A DNA stretch of 64,000 bases from Streptomyces sp. WM6378. GTDB taxonomy: Bacteria; Actinomycetota; Actinomycetes; Streptomycetales; Streptomycetaceae. Below, one piece after another: positions 45,229 through 52,764 of this stretch. The stretch is from the NCBI RefSeq assembly GCF_001279695.1, contig NZ_LGDD01000120.1, positions 158,735 to 222,734 of the forward strand. Direction: 5' to 3'. The translations under genes and the position numbers were made by a program. The notes beneath the pieces were generated by a model. That model was given only the letters and a program-made list of their open reading frames with translations, was not told the DNA's origin and made no database searches. Position 1 is the stretch's first letter. Each line of letters starts with the position of its first letter.

Positions 45229-46005
45229 CGGTTCTCCATAGGGGCAGGGAAAGGGGGCGGAGCCACCGATCCGGCACAGCACGCGGCACACGGCACGTCG
45301 TGCGGGAATTCACTTTGGCCTGGGCCACGAAGCTGCCTCTGCTTGCCATGACTACTGGAGCCATGGCCGCAAGCCATTGCGTGTCTCCTCGGATCAAACC
45401 GCAATCCGGGCGAGATCGGGACAAGCCAGGTACTGATCAGATCACTGGGCTCATCGCCCGGTCAAGGCGGAGGTGGCTCGGCCACAGGAAAAGGAAGCGA
45501 AGCCACCAGATGTGCGTGTGGCCGAGTGCTGGACGGCTTCATAGGGGTCAAGGGTGGAGGCAGTCGGCGGGGGGGGAGGGACTCATGTTGAGACACCGGA
45601 AGAAATGCGCACCACCTTCGAGCGATGGGCAGACGGTGCACAGAAGCAACCGCCGACAGCCGTTGGAAAGATCAAAGAGGTCCGGTCCATGACGATCTGT
45701 CAGCCCGGCCGCCTTCCGGGAGCAACGCAGGGCACGGACTTCCAAGGTCCTGGAGTTCCCGACGCCCCGTGACCCAAGTGGAAGACCCTGCCTGCCGACG
45801 CATTACCGCCACCCCCGCCTACCCTTAACGAGTTGGTGCGTGATTGCGGGTGGGCATGCTCTGGTGGTGAGGGGCATGGTTGATCGGGCGGTGTTGGCGC
45901 ATCCGTTGTTCACGGAGCATCCACTCCGCCCTCTCAACCGCCTCCCCCGAAGGCAAGCAGCGGCTCTACCTGGCCCTCGGCCTCTCAAGCTGACCTACTA
46001 CGCAA
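45229..46005. other. 777-bp stretch without a recognisable gene
   Basis: No frame here has convincing coding character. A fragment ending STASPEGKQRLYLALGLSS just before a stop at about 45990 looks like a protein C-terminus left over from a lost gene, and MVDRAVLAHPLF just upstream is in another frame. The stretch separates the GH16 gene from the IS256 remnant and marks the left flank of the metabolite cluster. Confidence 0.35.
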
Positions 46006-46043
46006 AAGAGCGGATCGTGACCGTCGAGTCACAACCCGCTCTT
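46006..46043 (+). terminator. Two-tier hairpin, probable terminator
   Basis: AAGAGCGG (46006-46013) pairs perfectly with CCGCTCTT (46036-46043), and inside it GTGAC (46017-46021) pairs with GTCAC (46028-46032). It follows the orphan C-terminal fragment by about 15 bp, so it may be the terminator of a gene now lost. Confidence 0.5.
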
Positions 46044-46403
46044 CCATGTGTACGTGCTCTGTGTCCGAGGGGCGAGACTGGACATAGGCACACGCCGCTG
46101 GTCAGCGGCGACATCGCGCTCGCACGACAAGCCAAGGTCGTCACGCGGTGACCGATACCTCACGGGCAGCGTTGCCCATTCTGTTCGGACGCCACGCACT
46201 TCACTCAGCCTGGGCGCTGGCCGACATCCCCCAATCCAATGACGCTCACTCCGTGTACTTGCGCCGCATCTCCGCCCGTCAGAAAGGGAAACCCGCCATG
46301 GTCACGGTCACGCACGAGCTCGCGATCGCGAGCTGTGATTCCTGCGCGACCGGCTGCTTTACCGGGAACTCGGCACCGACTTCCTGCACCCAGTGCGGCC
46401 CCG

Positions 46404-46994
46404 ACCGAGGTGAAGGTGCCTCGCGACGTGGCCGGCACCTTCGAGCCGCAGATCGTCGAGAAGCGGCAGCGCCGTCTGACCGGCGTTGATGAAATGGCGC
46501 TGCCACTGTCCGCAAGAGGGGTCGCCGCACGGGGGGGATAGCCGCGCATCTGGCCGAGGTGTACGGGCTGAGGTGTCCAAGCAGACCATCACCACGATCA
46601 CGCACAAGGTCATGGTGGGCATGGCCGAATGGCAGTCACGGCCGCTGGACCGCGTCCACCCGGTCGCGTTCGTGGACGCCATCAACGTGAAGATCCACGA
46701 CGGCCAGATTGCGAACCGACCGATCCATATCGCCATGGCCGTGACCGTCGAGAGCACCCGCAACGTCCTCGGGATCTGGGCAGGTGACGGAGACCAGGGC
46801 GCCAGGCACCGGCTCAGCGTGTTCACCGAACTCCGCAACCGCGACGTCGAGGACTGTCCTCATACTCGGTCGCCGCGACCGAGCGGTTCCTGGAGTTCCC
46901 CTAGAAGTCGGGCACCAAATATCCAGCTGTGGCCAAGCTGTGGTTCGACGCCTGGGCCGAGATGGTGCCCTTCCTCTCCTTCACCAGCAACTGA
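46404..46994 (+). mobile_element. IS256-family transposase remnant
   Basis: Pieces of an IS256-type (mutator) transposase in order: VPRDVAGTFEPQIVEKRQRRLTGVDEMALPLSARG, AAHLAEVYG, EVSKQTITTITHKVMVGM, PLDRVHPVAFVDAINVKIHDGQIANRPIHIAMAVTVE, LGIWAGDGDQGARH, then, after a deletion of the catalytic core, ATERFLEFP and the C-terminal YPAVAKLWFDAWAEMVPFLSF. Several frames are needed, so it is dead. It lies directly before the first gene of the metabolite cluster and supports acquisition or rearrangement at this edge. Confidence 0.75.
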
Positions 46995-47022
46995 CACCTC
47001 AACAACCAAGATCACCCATTGA

Positions 47023-47994
47023 TCAGACAGTCCCGCGCAGTTGCTCGGCCAGACGCGGAAACAGTTGCAGGGCATTGGTTCGGCCGATGGCCATGCGCTG
47101 TTGGTCGTTCCAGCCCGGGTACGTCGCGAATCCGGTGACGTTTTCGGTGGTGTGGGCGGCCGGCATGAACGGGAAGTCGCTGCCGAACAGAATCCTGTCC
47201 GGGGCAGCCAGTTCGGTAAGGGCCGGCAGGGCGTAGGGGTTGGCCGACATGGCGATGTCGTAGTAGAGACCGCGCAGGGACGCGATGACGTCGCTGGGTG
47301 CACGCTCGGTCAGGTACTTGCCGATCGTGGGGCCATAGGTGAGGCGCTGGGCGAGGAACGGCAGGGTGCCGCCGGCGTGGGAGACGATCAGCTTGAGATG
47401 GGGCAGCCGCTCCAGTACGCCGTTGAAGAGCAGGCTGATCACGGTGCGAGTGGTCTCGAAGGTGAACTCGTACAGCGACGGCGGCAGGTCGAAGGTGGCC
47501 AGGTCCTTGGCCGGCGGGGTGCCCGGGTGGACGTGGACGGGCAGGCCTCGTTCGGCGATCTCGGCGAGCAGCGGCTCGAACTCCGGATCACCGAGGTAGC
47601 GGTTGCCGTAGCTGGTGAGCAGGCCGATGCCGTCGAGCCCCAGCTCGTCGACGGCGTAGGCGAGTTCGTCCTTGGCCGCCGCGACGTCGGGCAGGGGAAG
47701 GATCGCGAACGCGCCGAAGCGGGCCGGGTGGCGGGCGATGAGTTCGGCGTAGTACTCATTGACCTGGCGGGCCAGGTGGCGGGCCTCGTCGCGGTCGGCG
47801 AAGGTGACGCCGGGCGCGGTGATGGACAGGACGGAGGCGGCTATGGAGTGGCGGTCCATTACCTCCAGGCTCTCCTCCGGCGTCCAGGTGGGGTAGTCGA
47901 CGCCCGGGATGGCGACGCGATCGCCGAGTGCCTGGGCGTAGGCGGGCGGTATCGCGTGGTGGTGGACGTCGATGAGGTCGGTCGCCTGCGGCAT
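47023..47994 (-). CDS. ACMSD-type amidohydrolase, probable aromatic-acid decarboxylase
   Basis: 323-residue metal-dependent amidohydrolase-fold protein of the aminocarboxymuconate-semialdehyde decarboxylase group, which includes gamma-resorcylate and 5-carboxyvanillate decarboxylases. Metal ligands are visible: HHH in LIDVHHHAIPP (residues 11-13), His in VHVHPGTPP (about 153), His in LIVSHAGGTLPF (about 205) and Asp in ILFGSDFPFM (about 273). These enzymes remove CO2 from hydroxy- or amino-benzoates without oxidation. In this cluster it is the natural candidate to decarboxylate a hydroxylated 3-hydroxyanthranilate to an aminohydroquinone. It is the last gene of a three-gene operon, 30 bp after the N-acetyltransferase gene; GGAG six bases before ATG. 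Confidence 0.87.
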   Translation of the reverse strand: MPQATDLIDVHHHAIPPAYAQALGDRVAIPGVDYPTWTPEESLEVMDRHSIAASVLSITAPGVTFADRDEARHLARQVNEYYAELIARHPARFGAFAILPLPDVAAAKDELAYAVDELGLDGIGLLTSYGNRYLGDPEFEPLLAEIAERGLPVHVHPGTPPAKDLATFDLPPSLYEFTFETTRTVISLLFNGVLERLPHLKLIVSHAGGTLPFLAQRLTYGPTIGKYLTERAPSDVIASLRGLYYDIAMSANPYALPALTELAAPDRILFGSDFPFMPAAHTTENVTGFATYPGWNDQQRMAIGRTNALQLFPRLAEQLRGTV

Positions 47995-48024
47995 GGTGTG
48001 CTCCGATGGTGGTACTGGCTGGGG

Positions 48025-48825
48025 TCAGGTGTCCTGGGGGGCGCCGGTTGTGGGGGGCGGCGCAGCGAGTTCGATGCCGAACCAGGTGCGGTACGCGTCC
48101 AGGACCGCGGGGTCGTCGGTCAGTTCCTGCTTGGTCTTGTGCCCGCCGACGGTGCGGGTGAGGGTGCGGCCGGCCAGAGTGACTCGTCCGTCGGCGGTGG
48201 GCAGCGAGCACACCTGGCGGGCCAGGAACGGCGATTGTGGAGCGCTGCGGAACCACCACACCATGGGAGCGAAGTCGGCGAGCTCACGCGGCCGCAGCTC
48301 AAGTCGGTACTGCACCTCCCCGTCACGCAGCAGGTCCAGATCGCCGAGGGGGGTCTCGGCCAGTTCGAAGGTGCCTTGTGCGTCGGGCTGAGGGGCGCGG
48401 GAGGCGAGGAGCAGGGGATGCCGGAAGCCTTGGCCGTAGCCGACGTCGGCGAGCCAGGGCCCGTCCTCGTCCTCGGTCTGCACGCCCAGGGTCAAGTGGC
48501 CGAGCAGAGGCCCGAATTCGCCGTCTTCGAGGACCCGGCCGGCGAGAGGGACCGCGTCGAAGCCGAGCGAGAGCAGCAACTCGTAGAAGGCGCCGTTGAG
48601 TTCGTAGCAGCAGCCGCCCCGGTTCTGGCCGATGATCTTGTCAAGGGCCGGTTCGCCGAGACCGACGGGTGGGCTGGGCCGGCCGAGGGCGAAGTCGATG
48701 TTCTCGAAGGGAACGCTGAGGACGTGGCGTTCGTGGAGGTGGGCCAGCGCCTGGGTGGTGGGGCGCTCGGGGCGTTTGGCGCCGATGCGTTCCAGGTAGG
48801 CGTCGACTGTCTTTGCATCGAGCAT
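48025..48825 (-). CDS. nat: Arylamine N-acetyltransferase
   Basis: 266-residue cytosolic enzyme with a complete catalytic triad: Cys73 in RGGCCYELN, His110 in LLGHLTLGV and Asp127 in WLADVGYG. Arylamine N-acetyltransferases move acetyl from acetyl-CoA to aromatic amines. In this cluster the likely substrate is a hydroxylated aniline derived from 3-hydroxyanthranilate, giving an acetanilide. The start codon overlaps the stop of the cupin gene by one base (CAT/TCA on the plus strand), so both are translated together, with GGAG inside the cupin end. Operon order: cupin, nat, decarboxylase. Confidence 0.92.
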   Translation of the reverse strand: MLDAKTVDAYLERIGAKRPERPTTQALAHLHERHVLSVPFENIDFALGRPSPPVGLGEPALDKIIGQNRGGCCYELNGAFYELLLSLGFDAVPLAGRVLEDGEFGPLLGHLTLGVQTEDEDGPWLADVGYGQGFRHPLLLASRAPQPDAQGTFELAETPLGDLDLLRDGEVQYRLELRPRELADFAPMVWWFRSAPQSPFLARQVCSLPTADGRVTLAGRTLTRTVGGHKTKQELTDDPAVLDAYRTWFGIELAAPPPTTGAPQDT

Positions 48826-49307
48826 CAGATGTACTCCGCTGCGTAACGTGCCACGATGCTCTCCGCCTTCGCGAGGTCCCGGGCGTACTGCTCCGCGTCG
48901 GCGGCGGGCATGTCGCCCTCGCCGGACACACCGAGTTCGGTGAAGAAGCGCTCGAATCCTGCGGGGGTGAAGATGATGAGCATCTTGCAGGGCTTGTCGC
49001 CGGTGTTCTTGAAAGCGTGGACCTTGCCGCGGGGCACGAAGATGAACGCGCCCGTCCCGACGACTTCGGAGCGCTGTTCGTTCGAGATCTCCAGCTCTCC
49101 GTCGATGAGGTAGAAGGCCTCGTCGCTGTCGTGGTGGATGTGCAGGGGCGGCCCGCCGCCGGGGGGTACGAGCGCCTCGATCAGGCCGAGGGATCCGTGG
49201 GTGTTCTCCTTGTCGGCCTTGATCGTGTAGTGGTCACCGAACACCCAGCGGGACACTCCGGCCTTCGGCGGGATGTAGACGATCCCCTCGGATTCCTCGA
49301 AACTCAC
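48825..49307 (-). CDS. Small metal-binding cupin; epoxidase/oxygenase candidate
   Basis: 160-residue single-domain cupin. Motif 1 is PLHIHHDSDEAFYLIDGEL, giving His56, His58 and Glu63; motif 2 is GAFIFVPRGKVHAFKN, giving His97. All four metal ligands are intact. Such mononuclear cupins are oxygenases, isomerases or binding proteins. No other oxygenase suited to epoxidising a hydroquinone is in this operon, and metal-dependent, flavin-free 2,5-dihydroxyacetanilide epoxidases are known biochemically from Streptomyces, so that role is proposed here; it is inference. GTG at 49307 follows GGAAGGA; the frame is open to 49349. First gene of the cupin-nat-decarboxylase operon, divergent from an SDR gene. 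Confidence 0.82.
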   Translation of the reverse strand: MSFEESEGIVYIPPKAGVSRWVFGDHYTIKADKENTHGSLGLIEALVPPGGGPPLHIHHDSDEAFYLIDGELEISNEQRSEVVGTGAFIFVPRGKVHAFKNTGDKPCKMLIIFTPAGFERFFTELGVSGEGDMPAADAEQYARDLAKAESIVARYAAEYI

Positions 49308-49370
49308 CGGTTTCCTTCCGTGGTCGGTGCGTGCGCTTCCATCCCACACCGAGCCGACGGCCGTCCGGCA

Positions 49371-49396
49371 TCACGTGAATCCGGGGTTTTTCCCGG
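49371..49396. promoter_or_regulatory. Palindromes between cupin operon and SDR gene
   Basis: TCACGTGA (49371-49378), a perfect 8-bp palindrome, is followed directly by CCGGG-GTTTTT-CCCGG with one intervening-base offset (49381-49396). They lie in the middle of the 201-bp divergent region and could be the control site for both transcripts. Confidence 0.4.
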
Positions 49397-49508
49397 TCAC
49401 TGGCGTGGATACGGGATGGCACCGGCGCGGCCAGACGTCATGGTGTGCGGAGCGTCGCGCGCGGACTGTGCGTGCCGGCGTTCTCCGTACCGAGGAATGG
49501 ATGGGAAC

Positions 49509-50270
49509 ATGACTGCTCGCTTCACGGGCAAGGTGGCTCTGGTCACCGGTGGCGGCTCCGGAATCGGCCGGGCGACCGCGTTGGCCTTCGCTCGGGCGGG
49601 GGCGACGGCGGTCGTTGCGGGGCGCACCGTGGAGCACCTGGAGGAGACGGTCCGCCTGATCGAAAAGGACGGCGGCCGCGGTGGATTCGTGGTGGCGGAC
49701 ATCGCTCGGGAGCCGGATGTCGAGCGTCTGGTCAGCACGGTGGTGGAGGAGTTCGGCTCGCTTGACATTGCCGTGAACAACGCGGGCCACCTGCCGCGTC
49801 CGGCCGGCCTCGCCGAACTCGACCACGAGACGTTCTCGCGCACCCTGCAGATCAATCTGCTGGGCACCTGGCTGTCGATGAAGCACGAGATTCTTCACAT
49901 GCGGGCCAACGGTGGCGGCGCCATCGTCAACGTCGGGTCGGTGGTCGGCGCGCATCTGACCATCCCGGGTGCGGCTGCGTACGGGGCGAGCAAGGCGGCG
50001 ATCGCGGCACTGACGCGCAGCGCGGCACGCGAGTACGCGGCCGACGGCATCCGGGTCAACACACTCAGCCCGTCGTCCATGGAGACGCCGATGTCGCTGC
50101 TGGAGAACGAGACCGAGGCCGAGCGGGTGGAGCGGGCCAAGGGGATGTTCCCGTTGGGCCGAATCGGCACTGTTGAGGAGGGGGCGGCGGCCGTGCTGTG
50201 GCTCGCCTCCGACGAATCGGGCTTCGCCCTCGGCCATGACCTGGTCATCGACGGCGGCATCACGTCCTGA
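49509..50270 (+). CDS. Short-chain dehydrogenase/reductase (SDR)
   Basis: 253-residue classical SDR. The cofactor motif TGGGSGIG (residues 14-21), NNAG (about 91-94), the catalytic Ser in VNVGSVVG and Tyr-x-x-x-Lys in YGASKAA are all intact, and the C-terminus GHDLVIDGG is typical. The Arg in VVAGRTVEHLEE after strand 2 suggests NADP(H). In the proposed pathway it would reduce one carbonyl of an epoxyquinone to the epoxyquinol; oxidation of another intermediate is possible. Divergent from the cupin-nat operon, so probably co-regulated. ATG 49509 chosen; ATG 49497 is possible. Confidence 0.88.
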   Translation: MTARFTGKVALVTGGGSGIGRATALAFARAGATAVVAGRTVEHLEETVRLIEKDGGRGGFVVADIAREPDVERLVSTVVEEFGSLDIAVNNAGHLPRPAGLAELDHETFSRTLQINLLGTWLSMKHEILHMRANGGGAIVNVGSVVGAHLTIPGAAAYGASKAAIAALTRSAAREYAADGIRVNTLSPSSMETPMSLLENETEAERVERAKGMFPLGRIGTVEEGAAAVLWLASDESGFALGHDLVIDGGITS

Positions 50271-50368
50271 ACCTCGCGGTTGCCAGTGTCCGTTGTGGCC
50301 GTGCCCCCGTCTGCCGCTGCTTCTGTGCGGCGGACGGGGGCACGGCGCTGTTCTCCGCACCGGTCGGG

Positions 50369-51586
50369 TCAGCGGTGGGTCGCGGCGGCCGCTTCCTGGC
50401 GCGCCGCACCATGGGCGACGACGTCGCTGGGGCGGGGGGTGCGGTACTGCAGCCGGCCTGCCCAGAGGGCGCCGACAAGGGCCACGGCGCCGAGCGCCGC
50501 GCCCACCCAGGCGACGGAGGCGTAGCCGAAGCCGGCGCTGATGACCATGCCGCCGAGGGCGGGTGCCAGCGTGTTGCCGACGTTGAAGGCGGAGGTATTG
50601 GTCGCACCGACGAGGGTGGGCGCGCCCGGTGCCACGACGAACACCCGTGACTGCAGAACGGGGTTGGTCACGTAACCGGCCAGGCCCAGGACGAAGACCA
50701 GGACGACGGTGGCGACCGTGTTGTGCGCGGTCACGGCCAGCAGCGCGGACGCGACCACCAGGACGCCCATGGCCAGAACGAGGGTGCGGATGGGATAGAC
50801 CTCGGCGACCTTGCCGCCGATCACCATGCCGATCAGGCCGCCGACGCCGAAGAGCGCGAGGAGGACGGGCACCCAGCCCTCGGACAGGCCGGTGACATCG
50901 GTGAGCAGTGTGGCGAGGTAGCTGAAGGTGACGATGACCGCGCCGAAGGCGAAGGCTGTCACGGCGTACGAGAGCCACAGTTGGGGGCGGGCCATGGCCC
51001 TGAGTTCGCTGCGGACCGTGCGTTGTTCGTCCGCGGCTCCCTTGCCGCCGGGGATGGCTGCCAGGGAGCACAGCAGGCTGATGAGGGTCAGGGCCGCGAC
51101 GCCCCAGAAGGCGGCGCGCCAGCCGGACACCTGGCTGAGCACCGTACCGGCGGGCACGCCGACGATCGTGGCGAGGGTCAGGCCGGAGGCGACGACGGCG
51201 ACCGCCTTGCCCTTGGCGTCGGCGGGGACGAGTGCGACGGCGGTGGCCACGGCGACGCCCCAGAATCCGGCGTAGGCGAGGGCGCTGATGATCCGGGTGG
51301 CGAAGAGGACGCCGTAGCCGGGTGCGAGCGCACCGGCGACGTGTGCGGCGATGAACACGGCCTGGAGGGCTGCCAGGGCGGTGCGGCGCGGCCACTTCAG
51401 GGTCGCAACGGCCAGCAGTGGCGCACCGATCACCATTCCGATCGCGAAGGCGGAGATGAGCAGACCGGCGTCGGGAATGGAGACACCCATGTCGTGGGCC
51501 ATGTCGGGCAGCAGTCCGGACAGCATGAACTCCGACGTGCCTTGGGTGAAGATTCCCAAGCCGAGTACGTAGACGGCAAGGGGCAT
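50369..51586 (-). CDS. MFS exporter (AraJ/DHA1-like)
   Basis: 405-residue transporter with about twelve helices. It starts MPLAVYVLGLGIFTQGTSEFMLSGLLP, a characteristic DHA1-family helix 1, and the loop LAVATLKWPRRTALAAL (about residues 58-74) is the motif A equivalent; the antiporter motif region GVPAGTVLSQVSGWRAAFWG (about 143-162) is well conserved. The likely role is proton-driven export of the cluster's product, giving self-protection. GGAGG lies six bases upstream of the ATG. A promoter with an overlapping palindrome sits 57-87 bp upstream, and the gene is convergent with the SDR gene. Confidence 0.87.
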   Translation of the reverse strand: MPLAVYVLGLGIFTQGTSEFMLSGLLPDMAHDMGVSIPDAGLLISAFAIGMVIGAPLLAVATLKWPRRTALAALQAVFIAAHVAGALAPGYGVLFATRIISALAYAGFWGVAVATAVALVPADAKGKAVAVVASGLTLATIVGVPAGTVLSQVSGWRAAFWGVAALTLISLLCSLAAIPGGKGAADEQRTVRSELRAMARPQLWLSYAVTAFAFGAVIVTFSYLATLLTDVTGLSEGWVPVLLALFGVGGLIGMVIGGKVAEVYPIRTLVLAMGVLVVASALLAVTAHNTVATVVLVFVLGLAGYVTNPVLQSRVFVVAPGAPTLVGATNTSAFNVGNTLAPALGGMVISAGFGYASVAWVGAALGAVALVGALWAGRLQYRTPRPSDVVAHGAARQEAAAATHR

Positions 51587-51642
51587 GGAATGCCTCCAGA
51601 TGCAGGGGAACAGAGCGGGGAGCGGGCGGCCGCGGGGCGACG

Positions 51643-51673
51643 CTAACACAGTTTTGAAGCGACTGATTCAAAA
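51643..51673 (-). promoter_or_regulatory. Promoter of the MFS gene with overlapping perfect palindrome
   Basis: On the minus strand TTGAAT (51671-51666) and TGTTAG (51648-51643) are spaced by 17 bp, a good -35/-10 pair. TTTTGAA (51652-51658) and TTCAAAA (51667-51673) are perfect complements with 8 bp between and cover the -35 and spacer. The site is AT-rich in a GC-rich genome and overlaps the end of the PucR-like gene. A repressor bound here would switch off the exporter. Confidence 0.6.
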
Positions 51674-52618
51674 TGAGTGCGGTCCACCGTGCTGTCGTGA
51701 ACTCTCCTGGTCGCTGCGCCAGTTGCCCGGGGCGTTCAGCTGCCACAGCAGCAGCGCCGTCTGGATCCGCTGACGCCCGTGCGCATCACTCAGCGACACT
51801 CGCAGAATCCGCTCGATGCGCCGTATGCGATGCGCCACCGCACTGTGGTGCAGGCACAGGATCTTGGCGGCCTCCCGCAGCGATGAGCTGCGGCACACCG
51901 CCTCCAGCGTGGCCAGGGCCTGCTCTCCGTCCGTACCGCAGCCCAGCCGTGCGACGGCCGCAACATCGGGATGGGCGAGGGCAGTTGGTGCCGGGAGATC
52001 GGCGAGCAGAGCCAGCGCGCCCAGGTCCTCGGCCACGACCGCACGCGGCCATGTGGGCCCCAGACCGGCGAAACGCGCCGCGCGCCGCGCCTGCGCCCAC
52101 GAATCCGGGAGCTGCTGGGGGCCTGTCGCCGGCCCCACCCCCATCGCCGTGCGGGCCGGCCCAGGTTCCGCCTCCCGCGGAACGGCCACCGAACCGGGCA
52201 ACAGAACCGCCCCGACCGTCGGCCAAAGGGCTGCCACATGCGCAGCCGTGGGAGCGCCCTCGCGGCCGCCCAGGCGTTCCGCGCAGCCGTGCAACGCCCG
52301 GTGCAGCAGGCCGGGTTCGCACACCACGACCGCTACGGCGCGCACGTCGGCCCGAGGGCTCAGTCCCAGGAGTTGCAGGGCCCGGGAGCGCTCGGCCTCG
52401 GGGAGCCGCGCGGACAGCGCCGCCTGCACCAGACCGGGATCCCCCAGACGCAGCGGCCAGCGCCCCCCTGGCGCACAGTCCTCTCCATCCGCGCCCGGGT
52501 GGCCCAGCATGGCGGTTCCTGCCCACCCTTCGAGGACGGGATCGAAGCGGGGGACGGCGCTGTGCACGGCCCCCTCTCCAGAGACCGGATACGGCGGGTT
52601 CGGTGTCGGTGGGTACAT
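51668..52618 (-). CDS. PucR/CdaR-type transcriptional regulator
   Basis: 316-residue protein. The C-terminal domain (about residues 230-295) is the PucR-type HTH: EQALATLEAVCRSSSLREAAKILCLHHSAVAHRIRRIERIL. The N-terminal 220 residues are Ala/Pro/Gly-rich and resemble the GGDEF-like central region of PucR proteins only loosely; no known sensor domain is clear. It lies divergent from the alpha/beta-hydrolase gene with a perfect 9-bp palindrome in between and upstream of the MFS gene on the same strand, so it is a candidate pathway regulator. Start at ATG 52618. Confidence 0.78.
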   Translation of the reverse strand: MYPPTPNPPYPVSGEGAVHSAVPRFDPVLEGWAGTAMLGHPGADGEDCAPGGRWPLRLGDPGLVQAALSARLPEAERSRALQLLGLSPRADVRAVAVVVCEPGLLHRALHGCAERLGGREGAPTAAHVAALWPTVGAVLLPGSVAVPREAEPGPARTAMGVGPATGPQQLPDSWAQARRAARFAGLGPTWPRAVVAEDLGALALLADLPAPTALAHPDVAAVARLGCGTDGEQALATLEAVCRSSSLREAAKILCLHHSAVAHRIRRIERILRVSLSDAHGRQRIQTALLLWQLNAPGNWRSDQESSRQHGGPHSF

Positions 52619-52654
52619 CCGCGGAGGCTAGGCCGCACCCCCGCCTTGGCAGCT

Positions 52655-52685
52655 CGCGGCAACAGCAGTCCGTCAGGTTGCCGCG
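52655..52685. promoter_or_regulatory. Perfect 9-bp inverted repeat between regulator and hydrolase genes
   Basis: CGCGGCAAC (52655-52663) and GTTGCCGCG (52677-52685) pair perfectly with 13 bp between. It is 37 bp upstream of the PucR-like start and 80 bp upstream of the hydrolase start, a fitting operator position for both. Confidence 0.55.
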
Positions 52686-52764
52686 CCAATCGGCGCATGC
52701 GCAGCGGGCAATGGGCGACAAGTGGCGGAGGCGGACGACACTCCTCCCACCGCAGGATGACCCC

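Noticed and set aside
45540..46300. Small open frames on both strands
   Set aside because: They lack ribosome sites and domain features and have amino-acid composition expected of non-coding GC-rich DNA.
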